The notes under the pieces were generated by a model, which saw only the letters and a program-made list of their open reading frames with translations, searched no databases and was not told the origin of the DNA. Positions 1 through 11,781 of a stretch of DNA of 64,000 nt are shown here, piece by piece. The stretch covers positions 16,839,087-16,903,086 of the forward strand of contig CM040447.1 of assembly GCA_022749755.1 (NCBI GenBank). The letters are read 5' to 3'. The translations under genes and the position numbers were made by a program. Source of the DNA: Azadirachta indica (Eukaryota > Streptophyta > Magnoliopsida > Sapindales > Meliaceae). Each line of letters begins with the position of its first letter. The stretch's first letter is position 1.

Positions 1-988
1 TATCCATTAGACAAAGTTGGTAGCTCAGAAATGGTTGTAATAACATCGAATAGACTTATTTTATGCTCTAGATAAAATTATATGGAAATAAATCAATAAT
101 GTTATCTTTAGAAAAAAGAATTGTAGAAGGAGGAGGAGACATTAACCAAAATGTATATACGAATAAGATCGTCTTATGTTCTTCGAAAATCTTATAACAA
201 GATATATGAAATATATTGAAAATGACATCCCAACACTAATAACCTTTGTGTTTAGTACCATATCCTAAGAAAAAACATAAATGAGCTTCTGATTCTAATT
301 TAGCATGTTCATTTGGTTGGATAAGAACAAAGCAAAACTATTAGAACCTTTAAAAGTTGATAATTAAGTGGATTCCTATAGAGATTTTTGTAAGATGATT
401 GATTGTCTATACTAGAAGATGGAATACAACTGATGGTGCATGTAGTAATAAGAGTGGCTTTTCTCCAAAAGCGCTAAAGACAAAAGGTAAAAATAAGAGA
501 AGCACAAAAAATTTTGAAAATATGTTTGTATTTATGTTCACCTCTCCTATTGTGTTAGGATATACAATGATATGAATAATGACAAATGGTGCCATTTTCA
601 AGAAGAAAGAATAAAAAATTTGAATCCGTATACTCCATATCATTACCAATATGAAATATCTAAAGAGAAAAATTTGTTTTATTCATATCAGCAAAATCAC
701 AATAAATTTTTAGTAAAATTATATTTTTTTTCTTCATCAGATATAATAATGAATAATAAGAGTAATCATTAATAAAAATAACAAAATATTTGTAACCTCT
801 TATGATAGGAGTTAGTAAAGGCGCCTAAACATCATAATGAAATAAATAAAAGAGAGCAGAAGCAACAAAACCACTATTATTAAAAGGTCAAACAAGTATT
901 ATTGCTAATTAGTAAGACACATAGTTACCCTTTCATGTGATGCAATACGTAAATAGCCTGTACACATTGATTAATGCAGGCAACTAAG

Positions 989-1040
989 GTGTGTGTGTGT
1001 TTGTGTGTGTGTGTGTGTACACATATATATATATATATAT
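989..1040. repeat. (GT)n-(AT)n microsatellite, copy 1
   Basis: Compound GT/AT dinucleotide repeat inside the copia remnant. Its length differs from the copy at 30225-30274. Confidence 0.9.
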
Positions 1041-2815
1041 CTTTAAGTGGAAAGTTATAAACTTAAAGAGGATACTAGAGTGGTAGAAGTAGTGGTATGT
1101 TGATATTTGGGAGGAAGATGAAAAGTTAAGTTGAAACATGTGTCCAACCTTTCAGAAAATCATAAATTTCTTACTTGTTTTCGCTTCTTGCATGTAATAA
1201 CAAAAGCACTAAGTAGAACATTAAGACTAAGTTAACATAGTTGACCAATAGGCAAAAAGATTTGAAGTTTAGGAATAATAAATGTGTCTAAAAGGGAAAT
1301 ATTAGAAAGTGAAACGTACCAAAATGACTTACTTTCATAAAGGATCTATTGGTAGTTTCAATAATAAGTAAATTAGCATGAATTTTAGAAGGAAAGACAA
1401 TAGAGCCTTTAGTTATATGATTACAATAGCCAAAGTCTAAATGTTGGAAAGATGTACCCAAAACGAGAATGGAAGCCAAAATAGAGGTATTACTAGACTT
1501 TCCTAGGATTTGTTGCAGGAGAGATTCTAGATTATCAATTGAGTTGGATGAAGTGGTGAAGGATACTCTTGAGTGGAATCATCAACAGTAATAATGGAAA
1601 CATGTTGTTTGCCCTTCTGAGGTTTTCTTCATTTATTAAGACAATTTTAGTCATATTATCCTTGTTTATTTTTTAGGCAAAATTTGTACCATTTGATTAG
1701 AAATTAAGTAGTTGATGTTCAAGCAAATGACAATATTTACATACAATTGAACAAACAACATCCTGGAAGTCTTAGAGGTAGAAGCACTGCTATGAATAGT
1801 TAGAGGTATGGTAAAGACAAGATTTATATAGCAAGAAGGCAAGTTTCTTTTAGAGTAGTTTTTCAATGGCTTGATCTAGTGAGGGTAAGGATGTTATGTA
1901 GTAAGGAAGCGTAAGGTGGGACTCAACAATGTCTTATAAAGCTATGAGAAATATTAAAAGGCTCTGTTCATTTCTATAGATTATGAGCTTTTGTGTATCA
2001 TCACCACTATTCTGTTTTGGCTTAGAGAGAGAGACAAATTATAAGGCTTTGTTGATTTCTATACATTAGAGTGAACATTAGATATAGATTGATCAAGTTC
2101 TTGCTGCGGCTAATAAAGATTGTGTCATAGCTGATATTGATGGGATATGTTGGTAACCGTATAATGTTGTGTAAGAAAGTCCAACAAAAAATTTACAATA
2201 TTAAATTGCTTAAATTTAAAGTAGCTAATAAATGATATAGAAGTGTACAAATTATAGTAGGTATGGTTTAGTTCAGTCCGATATTCATAGATAGCAAACC
2301 AAACCAAAAATTTTCAGTTCTCAATTTTTGATATTATACATGTGTTGGAATGAAAATGTGAAACCAAACTAGAGTTAAACAAAAATCAATTAGTCTGATT
2401 TTTAAAATTTTTCTATTCTAAAAATAATATTATATTTTTCGGTTTTGATTTTAATTTTTTTCTTTTGTTCATGCCTCAAAAAAAATGATGTTATTTTGTA
2501 TCTAAAACCAAAAAAAAAAGTTTTTGATCCGGTTTAGATTTTTTACACCATACTAAAATTCGATAAAAAATTTCAGTTTTTCGAAAAATAAAAACAAACC
2601 CAAACCGAATGACATTTGAAATCAGACTTAACCCATTAATTTTTGTCCAATTAGATTTGGTTTTTCAGTTCTGTAATATTTTTGCCCACTCTTGTGCAAA
2701 ACAATGTGATGATTTAATGATTTTTGTTATCTCAATTTTAATAGTTTCAAGAAATTTGTTGTGAGTTCCATTTTTTTTTTCTATAAGTTTAGTAATTTCA
2801 CAAATAACATAAGGA

Positions 2816-3070
2816 AGAATGCTCATTACCCTATATTTTTTTGAGGTAATATCTTATTACTTTCCTATATTTTTTTTAATATCTTATCACTCTCTTAAAT
2901 TTTAATTTTACCCTTTAATATTTCAAAAATTTTCGATTTTACTATTTTTTAAATTAATTGAATTGAAGGAAAAAATTGAAAAAAAAGAATTAAAGAGTGA
3001 TGAAATATTAAAAAAATATAGAAAAATAATGAGATATTGACTTAAAAAATACGAGAATAATAAACATTCT
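2816..3070. mobile_element. Foldback MITE nested in the copia remnant, copy 1
   Basis: About 255 bp with imperfect inverted arms of roughly 80 bp. The left arm starts AGAATGCTCATTA; the right arm on the minus strand starts AGAATGTTTATTA. Both continue through a shared stretch containing TATCTTATTACTTTCCTAT-like sequence. There is no coding capacity. A clear target-site duplication was not found, so the superfamily is open. Confidence 0.65.
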
Positions 3071-3998
3071 CTTGTACCATAATGTCATGTATACATTTTT
3101 TAAGAAAATTGCATATAACTTGAGCTCTTAATAATTATGTTTATTTAATATAACTTGTATAGGTTGAACAACCTTTGGTTTCTCAATGAGAAACAATAAA
3201 TAATCAAAAAAACAGGTAAAGAGTCGAGAATTTACAAAGATAATGAATGGCAGACCACCAGCAAATCAAAGATGGAGTAGCTGACAATCAAATAGATTGA
3301 CATACGTTGATAGATCGAGATGCCAAGAAGCAACTAATTAGGTGGTTGCAGTAAGAGGAGAGCCAAAATTGGGAAATTAAGTTAATGTTTATTGACCAAT
3401 ATTTTAAAAATAATTAATAAATTAATAGATAAATCAATAATTTTATAAAGTAACAGAAGCCAAAATATATATAAATGTAATATGAGTCAAAATTACAAAT
3501 AATATAATAGATATTTTAAAATAAATGTGGGGCTTGGGCTCCAAGCCTGGTTATAGCTCTGCCTCCGGTTGTAGTAATGTGATACGTCGAGGAGACGGCG
3601 ACTGGATCTTATTGTGATCTTCAAAGGTGGAACGAAGAACGAGAACAAGATAATCAATGCATTAAGCTTTTAATGGAACTGATAGTGTAGGTTCACTTGC
3701 TGGTGATGTGACAGATGGACAAACAAAGAAACCAAATAAATTTGGCAATTTCCAAGTTAAACGACGCTTTAAATTGGGAAGCTAATGCTACAAAGAGGTG
3801 AATTGATGAGTTTTGAGCAGAATGGAGGTGGCAATATAGCAAATGGACACCAAAACTAGTGACATGTGAGATGCATGCGTAGTTATGCACGTACAGTTGT
3901 GTGGGCTGTACGTGGGGTCCATGCGTAGACCAAGAGAGGAAAGGAAGGCCTGAGAAAAAGAATAAGATGAAAAGCCTTGTACCTTGGCTCTAATGCCA

Positions 3999-4150
3999 GG
4001 TTAGTGAGTGAATGTAATTATTGCATTCACTTGTTAAAATATGTACATGTAAATGCTTTTATATTGAATGAAAAGAATAAAACCAAACTAAATTAGCAAC
4101 TAGTCTTCTCGTAACTAGACTTGGACTTATGCTCTACTAGGAGACTAACA
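3999..4150 (-). repeat. Putative copia 5' LTR with adjacent primer-binding site, copy 1
   Basis: Read on the minus strand, the segment begins TGTTAG at 4150 and ends CTAACC at 3999, close to the palindromic TGTTAG/CTAACA ends of many plant LTRs. It is followed directly by TGGCATTAGAGCC (3998 leftwards), near the initiator-Met tRNA primer-binding sequence TGGTATCAGAGCC. No second LTR was found to confirm it, because the 3' end of the element is truncated. Confidence 0.6.
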
Positions 4151-4884
4151 AATCAAATGAAGATTCTTAAACTATTCTAGACAATTTTACCGTAATTCAC
4201 TAGTTGATTTACATGATAAAAATTTGATAAATTATTTGAAATTTGATTATCACTAATATTGGACTCTTGATATTTTGAACAAAATGTCAAGTCAAGTAAA
4301 AAGAAAAAATTATTTTACATGAACAACAGAAGTGTATTAAGTCCACTAATCTTAGACAATGAATATCAATATTTATTAAAACTATTGTAGTATAAATCAA
4401 AACAATATCGTTTTTGTTACATTTTATACTGTAAAATAATGTTATTTTAACACATTTTAATTTTTCTAATTATTTTAAAAATAAATTGTGAAACGACACT
4501 TTTTCGTGGGAAAAATTTTGACTCTACATTTTCCCACACCTAACAAAATTTTGACACACTTTTCTCAATTAAAATACCCAACCCTTGGAACAGTTTCTAA
4601 ACCTAACCCTCTATTTCGTCTTTAACTTTTCTTCAAAAAATGTCAGGAATCCGGAATCGAAAATATATCTCCACCCAATTTGAGGCGTTGCCTCCACCCT
4701 TGCCCCTCCTCCGCAAGAACAACACCAAATCCATGGACAATTAGATCTCATCTCAGCCGACCAAAACCCTTCTCCGCCCAAAACATAACAACATTAATAG
4801 CTAGATCTTCTACTTTCCTATATCGTAGAAACCTCGATTTTTCTCTTTGATTTTTGTATGGTTTTTCTGCTCTGACCTGCAATC

Positions 4885-4973
4885 ATGGAGATAGAACGCG
4901 TGACGGAGTTCACTCTCTCGCATCTGGATTAACGGCCGCATTTGGCCTGGGCCTTGCCACAAACACCAAAGCT
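4885..4973 (+). pseudogene. Fragment of an AFC-type (LAMMER) protein kinase first exon, copy 1
   Basis: The reading starts at ATG 4885 and gives MEIERVTEF...SHLD, a stop, then after a small indel RP-HLAW-PQTPK. Plant AFC dual-specificity kinases, which phosphorylate SR splicing factors, start with a similar stretch: an MExERVxEF opening, a basic RRPRKR-type run, then LAW(D)xPQTPKA. The fragment has lost most of the basic run, has an in-frame stop, and nothing of the kinase domain follows. The GC-richer stretch at about 4560-4884 could be its 5' UTR. It lies just left of the Mutator-like element but outside its ends. Family assignment is from memory of the N-terminal motif. Confidence 0.45.
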
Positions 4974-5496
4974 ATAATTTGATGCCTAAGATTTGTTTTT
5001 ATTTTGCCTTTATTTTGATAGATTTGGTTTACATCTTTTGATCAGGATCAGTTATTAGAAGAATATTCTTATTCATTGCTCCAATCTGAAAAAATCCTAC
5101 GCCCGTCTTCTCTTTCTCGTGGCTATCATTACTATGGTCTAATAAATATATTTTTGCAGCGTATCATCATTTTGGTCTGCATTGATATCCTTGTGCTAAA
5201 TAGAGAATTTGAATACAGAGAAATGATGATATTAAAATCTAGATCAGGTTGACATTCTCTTTGGAAAAATTCATAACCTTAATTTCATCTTATGTTTGAA
5301 AATGCCCATACTTTTTGCGATTCATGATTTCTTTCTACCATATTCATTTTCTTTGCTTGTGATGAACTCTCTTTTTTGGCGTTCATGATGCATTCTCTGA
5401 ATTGACTAATTCGTATTAAAACTTCTAATTGGTACTTATATCTAATGACTAACGATCAATTAAAACTTCATGCGCTTTTATGGTTTCAAAATTAAT

Positions 5497-5612
5497 GGGA
5501 AATTTTCACATAACTCTCTAAAATTTGTCAAAATAACAGATACAGAGAATGTATAACGTAATTTATATATGCCTCCCTGCTCTTAATCGACGGAAATTCA
5601 CTTTTTTGTTTG
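5497..5612 (+). repeat. MULE left terminal inverted repeat, copy 1
   Basis: Pairs with 11782-11898 on the opposite strand. The arms are similar but not identical, with interspersed substitutions and small indels, so the insertion is not recent. Confidence 0.85.
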
Positions 5613-6059
5613 GTCGAAGTGAAATTAAGACATTTGCTCCCAAACATAACCACTGCTACACTCAGCCTATATGAATTTGACGTCTTACACACACTCAGCT
5701 CTCCCTCTCGCTCTGTCCCTCACACTCGCGAGAGCAAAATATCAGACCTGAGACCACGATCAGAGATGGATTTGTATGCAATCGAGGTTAATTTTATGCC
5801 AAAGCGAGAGCTATTAGCTGAGTTTGGCTCCAAAATACAACACACAAACAATAACAGATTGCTAATGGCCTGGGTTCGTCGAAAGATGAAGCGTTTTCTT
5901 GAATTTAAGGGTTGTAAGGTAAGATTTTAATGAAAAAGGAGTTTACATCTTTCGATTGAACTTTGTATGTTTCTTATTGGGTTTCATTCAAACAAAATTT
6001 GAATGTTGGATTGGTATTTATAATTAACCCTAGATCAATTGTTTTGGGGGGTTTCGATT

Positions 6060-6400
6060 TTGATGTTGCTTTAATGCTGCTGTGTGTGAGCATGTTTCTG
6101 GTCAATTTGTGAAGCTTGTGCAACTTCCTTTTTCTAGTTTTGATCTTGCTTCGAAGTTGCTGCTATGTGTGCATGTTTCAAGTCAATTTGTAATTTTTTT
6201 CTGATTTTTTATCTTGCTTTGAAGTTGTCGGTATGTTTGTATATTTCAAGCCAATTTGTGATTTTTTTTTCCTAGTTTTGATCTTCCTTTGAATCTGCTA
6301 CTATGTGTTGCATCTTTTAAGTCAATTTGTGATTTTCTTTTTTCTGATTTTGATCTTGCTTTGAAGCTACTGCTATGTGTGCATATTTCGAGTCACCTTT
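6060..6400 (+). repeat. Minisatellite, about 70-bp degenerate units, copy 1
   Basis: Four to five degenerate units share TTTGATCTTGCTTTGAAG, CTGCTATGTGTGCAT and TTTCAAGTCAATTTGTGA. They are spaced about 66-73 bp apart. Related units recur at about 7190-7440, so the array is interrupted by about 0.8 kb of unrelated AT-rich sequence. It lies within the MULE. Confidence 0.8.
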
Positions 6401-6712
6401 CAAACACTCACCCTACCCCTCATTCATTCTTATCCTTTGAATTCTTAATATAGAAAAAAGAAATTAAATAAACAATGAATGATTTAAGGTAAGAATGAAA
6501 ATGGGAAGCTATATACATAAAGAGATAAAAAATATTATACTATATAAATTAATAATTGAAGATAAAACAAACGGTTGCATACTGAATATGCATGAGTTGG
6601 TGTCATTGTACATATGATTAGTATTTTAATTAATTAATTTAAATTGTATTATAATTAATTAATTTAAATTAAAGTGATGAAAAGATATAATTATGTTGTG
6701 CTTTCATTTTGG

Positions 6713-6732
6713 ATGGATGGATGGATGGATGG
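6713..6732 (+). repeat. (ATGG)n microsatellite, copy 1
   Basis: Tetranucleotide GGAT/ATGG repeats. The copy at about 35956-35985 has more units. Confidence 0.8.
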
Positions 6733-7189
6733 TTGGTATGTGTGTACATCAGTGCTATACACCCACTTTGATTCCCTCCCCTAGAAATACCTATATTTTA
6801 TATTAGTCCTTTAAAAAAACTGCATTATAACAGTAAATAATATATTATAATCTATTCCATCTTCTTTTATTATATTTATATTTATATTTGCTAGTCCAAA
6901 TTAGAGTCCAGTGAATCTTAAACCTTTGATTGACTTGTTGTTGATTTGGCCTAAGCTAAGTAGTTCAAGATTTGAAAAGTAAGTTTCAGGAAAATCTCAC
7001 ATGACATATGATATGTTCAAATGCTATTATTGCTGAGTGACTGTTGTTGATCTAATTCACAATTAGCTATTGGTTTTCATCTTAATTAATTGGTATCAAG
7101 ATGGATTATTATCAAAACAGTATAGTTTTTGACACTAATAAAGATAGAATTAACTTTGATGAATTATCTAAGTTAATTCTAAGTTTCTC

Positions 7190-7440
7190 CTGCCTGAGCT
7201 GCTGCTGTTTGTGCATCTTTAAAGGCAATTTGTGATTAGTGTTGATAAATGGTGGCAGTTTTGATGCTGATGCGTGTATGCACATTTCAAGTCATTTTGT
7301 TTAAATTTTTTCTGATTTTGAGTGTGCTTTGATACTGCTGTGTATGTGCATGTTACAGGTCATTTGCTTTTATTTTTGTTGGTTTTGCTGATAGTCCTGT
7401 GTGTGCATGTATAACGTAGAATAGTCATTTATTTTTCCAA
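7190..7440 (+). repeat. Second block of the same minisatellite, copy 1
   Basis: Degenerate units related to 6060-6400 (CTGTGTGTGCATGT, TTTCAAGTCATTTTG). The block directly precedes the left end of the CACTA-like element at 7449. Confidence 0.65.
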
Positions 7441-8933
7441 TTTGAGTGTACTACAAGAAAAATGAACTGCCTTGGTACATATTCTATATCAAGTAAACTC
7501 TTTATTGACTTTTATTTTTGTGTCAACATAAGTCACCTCGACACATTTCAACTGTCACAAGATATGACTCTTGAAATACGTGTCAAGAGGTACTAATACA
7601 ATTTGTATCAAGAACTTTCAGCCAAATTTACAACTGTTGACATTTATTTGTTAGAAATTTATAACTTTTTTAAATTGTTGAACTATAATTCTTATTCTGT
7701 GTCATAATAATCTTTTGGTATTATATTTGTCATTATTCAATCAATTTATTAGTTGAGTGTATACCTAATATCAAAATTAAAATAAAAATACTAAATATGA
7801 AAAAGGTTTTATTAATAATATATTAATTGAATACTGAAGTACATTAATATCCAAAATTCATAGAAGAAATACATAATATCCAAAAATGTATCACAATTAC
7901 TACAGTAATTCACAAATCCAATAAATTATACAACACATGTATTGCTGGTGTGTAACATATACATTAGGTAAATTGTAACCTTTTCGGCTAACTCCAAATT
8001 TCCAATAAATTTAGTAAATGTAGCCTGTACCAAAAAATAATAAATTTTTAAATAAAAAATAATATAAAACATAAGAAATATCTCGTATGCATCTAAAAAA
8101 TTAAATAGAATAGGTAATAAAGTGAACACTTTTATGATATAATTATTATTTTTGTCAAAAGCATGCATCTTTTCAAATCTAAGAATAAAACATTCTTATA
8201 AAAAGTAAAGCAAACAAAACTACAAATATAAATTAAGAATTATGTACACCAATTTCTCATTTTCAATTAAAAGATCCAAACGTACAAAACTTTTCAACTT
8301 AAATCAAGGAACAAGGAACCTAAAAAGTATTTGAATGGAAGTTTAGAATCAATGCGCACAACAAAATTCTAGATTTTCTTTAGTACTCTAATCTGTGCCC
8401 AATTTGTAAAGAAGTAATAATATCTCAACTAATTTTAAATTTCGTATATATATTAGTCAGTATATCCTCCATTATATTACATAATCTTGGATAAATTTGA
8501 TTAAGTGCCAAGTCAAAAGCAGATGAGACAACTTCTTAAAATAAATTAAGAATGGACTTAAAAATAAATTTGAAAGCTACTCATAGTTAGAGGAAAAAAT
8601 ATCAAGACGTTACAAAACAATAGATCTGCAAGTTAGTAATTTGAGTATTTGTGTAAGAAATAATTACTTATGTTATAGTAATTCCAAAACCTGCAATTTT
8701 GATGAAACTGATTAAATCTGCAATTCTGCTATACTTTGCCATGAAGATTTTACCAACCCATTGGTCTGGTTTTAAATATGAGAGTTATTTAGTGTAGAAT
8801 TAAAGAAAATACAGTATAATTCAATCCCAAGATGTAATAAAATCCAAATAGTATGTATATTCTAACCAAGTTTATCAGCAAACAAGCAGAACAAGAAAGA
8901 AAGATTCAAGAAGACAAGAGTACCTGAAGCTGA

Positions 8934-9155
8934 TTAGGTAAAGCTGAGAATATCAATTTGAGCTTGCAAACAAGAACCAAGTTAAAAAACTCAATCAACA
9001 ACAATTGCTCTATATGAAATGACACATTCAAGTACAAGATTGAATAAATTATAGAAAACCTGATAGCATCTTCTTGGATCAAACTAAGGGTCATTGAAAA
9101 GTTTAGCTTCTTGCAGAGTAACACCTTTCTCAATTCCCAAAAACGGAGAATACTC
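8934..9155 (-). pseudogene. Coatomer gamma-subunit gene fragment (captured), copy 1
   Basis: On the minus strand, 9155-9060 reads EYSPFLGIEKG...LQEAKLFNDP, a stop, then FDPRRCYQ. It ends at a CAG/GT splice donor. This matches the start of gamma-COP of the COPI vesicle coat, whose N-terminus contains YSPFLGIEKG, LQEARVFNDPQLD and RRCSQ. After an intron-like AT-rich gap, 8962-8934 (KLIFSALPNQLQ between AG and GT sites) may be the remnant of the following KLLYLLNQGE exon. The in-frame stop and missing remainder show it is not functional. It lies inside the CACTA-like element, so capture is inferred. Confidence 0.7.
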
Positions 9156-10627
9156 TATGGTTTAACAACAATAAGTGCACCACACACACACACACACACA
9201 CACACAAATACTCTATGGTTCATATATATATATATATATATATAAGAATAATACAATTTCTATGGAGCCATAATAATCTATTAATTTTTTAAAAAAAAGA
9301 GAGAAAAGAAAAATAAATGAATATACTTTAATTTCATGTATTGAAGACTTATGAAATAAAGTGGGTTGAAAAGACAATGTTGTATTTAGTTGCAAGAAAA
9401 TTAAGTGAATTAGTAATATCCAACTAATACTTTAAAACAATTTACACTATAAAAAGAAAGTAACTGTAATTTTCCATGAAGATTAAAAGAATACCTCAGC
9501 TGAGGTCCCCTTTCATTTTGCAGCTCCATTAATTCATGTAACTATAGAATTTTTGTTTCATTTACTACACCCAAGGTTTTAGGAAGTATAAACTTATTTT
9601 ATCAATCTTGAAGTGATAAACTTAATGTTTAAGTTGAATAACCAGTACTAAGAACCAAAATAGAAAAATATAATCAACTAGCAATTGAAAGCTAGAACAC
9701 TTAAGATTCCAATAACGAAAGCAAGATAGGATGACAATAGGTTGAAAACATTTTTTCCAAGTAAATGGCAAAAATGAAAAATCCAAAACTATTTCTGGAT
9801 GAACTTCTACAATTCTATTGTCCTTGACAAGTAAACTCATTGCTTTCAATGATAAAACACAAAAAACTCTATCAATACCATTGTTCTATTTTTTTCCATT
9901 AATTTATGAACCTAATATACCATTAGCCTAGAAACAAGTTACCCTCACAAGCTGTTTATCCAAGACTATATTAATTGAGTATTTGATGAACTCTCGCATC
10001 TTTGTTACCCTTAAATGCCAAATGGAAGATGAATATGAGATTCATAAAAATAATTTCAAAATTTTTTAAGGGAAATTGCATTAAGCAATGAATTTTGTCT
10101 CTATTATATAAAGGTGCAAATAGAGGTGTTTAAAATATTTAAACCATCTACATTTTTAATCCAAAAATTTTTCTCTATTAATCTATTTAAATAGTAACCA
10201 TATTGCAGTTGTCCTCTTGTCATGAAGATAAAAAAATACAAATAATTGCTCAAAGAAAAATGTACATGAAAATTACCAGTAAATTGAAAACTAATGACTC
10301 AGTATTCCCCCACTAGAACCAATTAGATGAAACTCAATCTTTGTATTCAAACCTAGTAATCTTTTTTATCCAAGTATTCAACATTGTGGACAAGATGAAT
10401 AAGGCAAAATTAAAAAATCCAAAATTACCAAACACCAGAACATCCAACAAAAGAAACTGAACAAATGAAGCAATTGAGAAGAATAAGGAGAAAAGGATGA
10501 AGATAATCTCCATCATGAAGAAAGAAAATCAATAAATAATTATAGAAAGAAAGGAAAAGGAAAATCCAAGAATTTCGGTTTCATGGTAACGTCTAATAAT
10601 AAATTAGGTAAGTTATAAAGAGAGCAC
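9156..10627. other. Interior of CACTA-like element, no recognised gene, copy 1
   Basis: AT-rich. It holds two short exon-like minus-strand stretches: MELQNERGPQLR just before a GTATTC donor at about 9496, and SLLVKDNRIVEVHPEI at about 9780-9840. I do not recognise either. They may be further captured exons, but support is weak. Confidence 0.3.
9178..9243. repeat. (CA)n and (TA)n microsatellites, copy 1
   Basis: A CA run is followed after ATACTCTATGGTT by a TA run. The phrase ACTCTATGGTT occurs on both sides of the CA run, suggesting local slippage duplication. Lengths differ in copy 2 (about 38427-38495). Confidence 0.85.
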
Positions 10628-10751
10628 CTTAACAGCGGTAGCAATAGCTTCAATAATGGCATCAAGAGCAGAGGCTAGTGTGCCCAGCCCAATCGAAGGC
10701 ATCTTAGCTTCTGTGTTCACTTTGAAGAAACAATTTCTTAAACCATTCGTA
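10628..10751 (-). pseudogene. Aldo-keto reductase exon fragment (captured), copy 1
   Basis: Minus strand, bounded by TTTTATTCAG/ (acceptor) and AAG/GTGCTC (donor). The reading is FKVNTEAKMPSIGLGT followed after a short divergent stretch by AIIEAIATAVK. Plant AKR4-type aldo-keto reductases, NADPH-dependent carbonyl reductases, contain LNTGAKxPSVGLGTWQ...AIxxAIK followed by VGYRHIDCA, with an intron close to that point. The next exon (YRHIDC, catalytic Tyr) is not found nearby. The GGAG-like minus-strand leader at about 10752-10980 starts AACCCTAACTC and could be co-captured 5' sequence. The frame is open across the exon. Confidence 0.55.
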
Positions 10752-11040
10752 TCTGAATAAAAGCACAGTTCAATTCAATTTAAAAACTTTAATGCCATTG
10801 ACAAAGAGATTTGACGACCAATAAACAATGAAAGCTTTGATGAGATTAATGCTAAGGTTGAGGCTAATGAGAAAGAGATTGAAGAAGGGTGAAGAGAGAC
10901 GGCAATGAAGAGGCATGGGTGGAGAGACTGTGGTGATGAGTTATTGATGGAATTGAAAGAAAAAAAGAGTTAGGGTTTCAAATTAAGGAGAATGAAATTT
11001 GGTTAAGTTTAAAGTAGTTACTAAAGTGCATAGAGAAAGG

Positions 11041-11059
11041 TTTTTTTTTTTTTTTTTTT
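11041..11059. repeat. Poly-T tract, copy 1
   Basis: A run of about 19 T. It is shorter in copy 2, one of many homopolymer differences between the copies. Confidence 0.9.
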
Positions 11060-11781
11060 AATTCTTTCAAAATGTCGTCATTTCATCTGGTCACTCCGAC
11101 GTTGTTTATTAAACTAATTACGTCTGACTAATATATATCAAAAATACCTGACGCATTTTTCAATGTGTCAAACCTGTGCCAATAAATACAACTAAAGTAA
11201 AATGTGCCATGCAATGGTCAAGAATTTATAATACCTAAATTAAGCATCAAACTCTTTTGTCAAGTTAACTCTTTCTTGTAGTCAATAAACAACAACGTGC
11301 TACTGTTTGGTTGGTGTTGAGGCCATTTTTTTTTTATTTTTTCAGATCTTTGGCATTGATATTTTGTTGATTTGGCAGGATGAGGAGCTCGAAGATGCAA
11401 TGAATGGTGTTTTTGGGGCTGCTTGATTTGTGTATGGTAATTGTAAGAAGTTAGATTACTGGTTGTGTTGTTGGAGCAAAATTGACAGTGTTTTCTGTGT
11501 GTGTTGGCATTGGCAGTGTTGTGGGAGTTGCAAATACTGAGTTTTGGGAGCCATGTTGGTTGTGTGCAGAGCTTTATTAGCAATGTGTGTAAAGGTCATT
11601 CCGCAAGTGTATATATATTAAGCTGGGAAGCCTAAGTAGCTGTTACAATTAAATGACCAAGTCCACTGTATTCGTTTTATTTTATAACTTTTTCATAGAC
11701 TTGATATGACATTCAGTGTTACAACTTCAATAGGTATTTGAATTGAGGGCAAACTTGACTTTTCACCCAAATTGGATGTTC

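Larger units (their letters stand above)
1..4150 (-). mobile_element. Decayed Ty1/copia retrotransposon, copy 1 (cut by window edge)
   Basis: Minus-strand copia remnant, read from a putative 5' LTR at 3999-4150 leftwards. Domains still recognisable despite stops and frameshifts are a CX2CX4H zinc knuckle (about 1690-1760), a protease-like stretch with DFG in place of the catalytic DSG followed by CNHIT (1288-1479), an integrase core with an ENGT motif (about 480-620), and the integrase C-terminal motif LCFFLGYGTKHKGY (about 170-310). The PR-INT order, with RT and RNase H following in copy 2, is diagnostic of Ty1/copia rather than Ty3/gypsy. No frame is open, so it is non-coding. It is interrupted by a MITE at 2816-3070. 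Confidence 0.8.
7449..11283 (+). mobile_element. CACTA-like element nested in the MULE, copy 1
   Basis: The left end reads TACTACAAGAAAAATGAACT; the right end on the minus strand reads GACTACAAGAAAGAGTTAAC. Both match the CACTACAAGAAA consensus of plant CACTA (En/Spm) termini except for the outermost base. Subterminal regions on both sides are rich in short TGTCAA/GACACA-type motifs, as usual for CACTA. No transposase frame is visible. A matching 3-bp target duplication is not seen (GTG left, AAT right), so the ends may have been eroded or the pairing may be wrong. It carries aldo-keto reductase and coatomer gamma fragments in the same orientation. Confidence 0.5.
5766..11426 (+). other. Possible two-exon small gene carried by the MULE, copy 1
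   Basis: From ATG 5766 a frame of about 51 codons (MDLYAIEVNFMPKRELLAEF..., then a basic WVRRKMKRF stretch) runs to AAG/GTAAGA, a good splice donor at about 5919. A polypyrimidine tract and TTTGGCAG at about 11371-11378 form a good acceptor, followed by 15 in-phase codons (DEELEDAMNGVFGAA) and a stop at 11424-11426. If spliced, the product would be about 66 residues. The intron would contain the nested CACTA-like element. I do not recognise the protein and there is no proof of expression; the reading is identical in copy 2. Confidence 0.22.

Noticed and set aside
407..2307. 60-80 codon frames in 407-2307 as small genes
   Set aside because: They overlap recognisable copia integrase, protease and knuckle remnants with stops in the true frames; they are fragments of the dead element.
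5610..5930. A 106-codon frame starting at 5610
   Set aside because: The first codon is TTG, not ATG, and its first part lies in the MULE inverted repeat. Only the part from ATG 5766 was kept, with low confidence.
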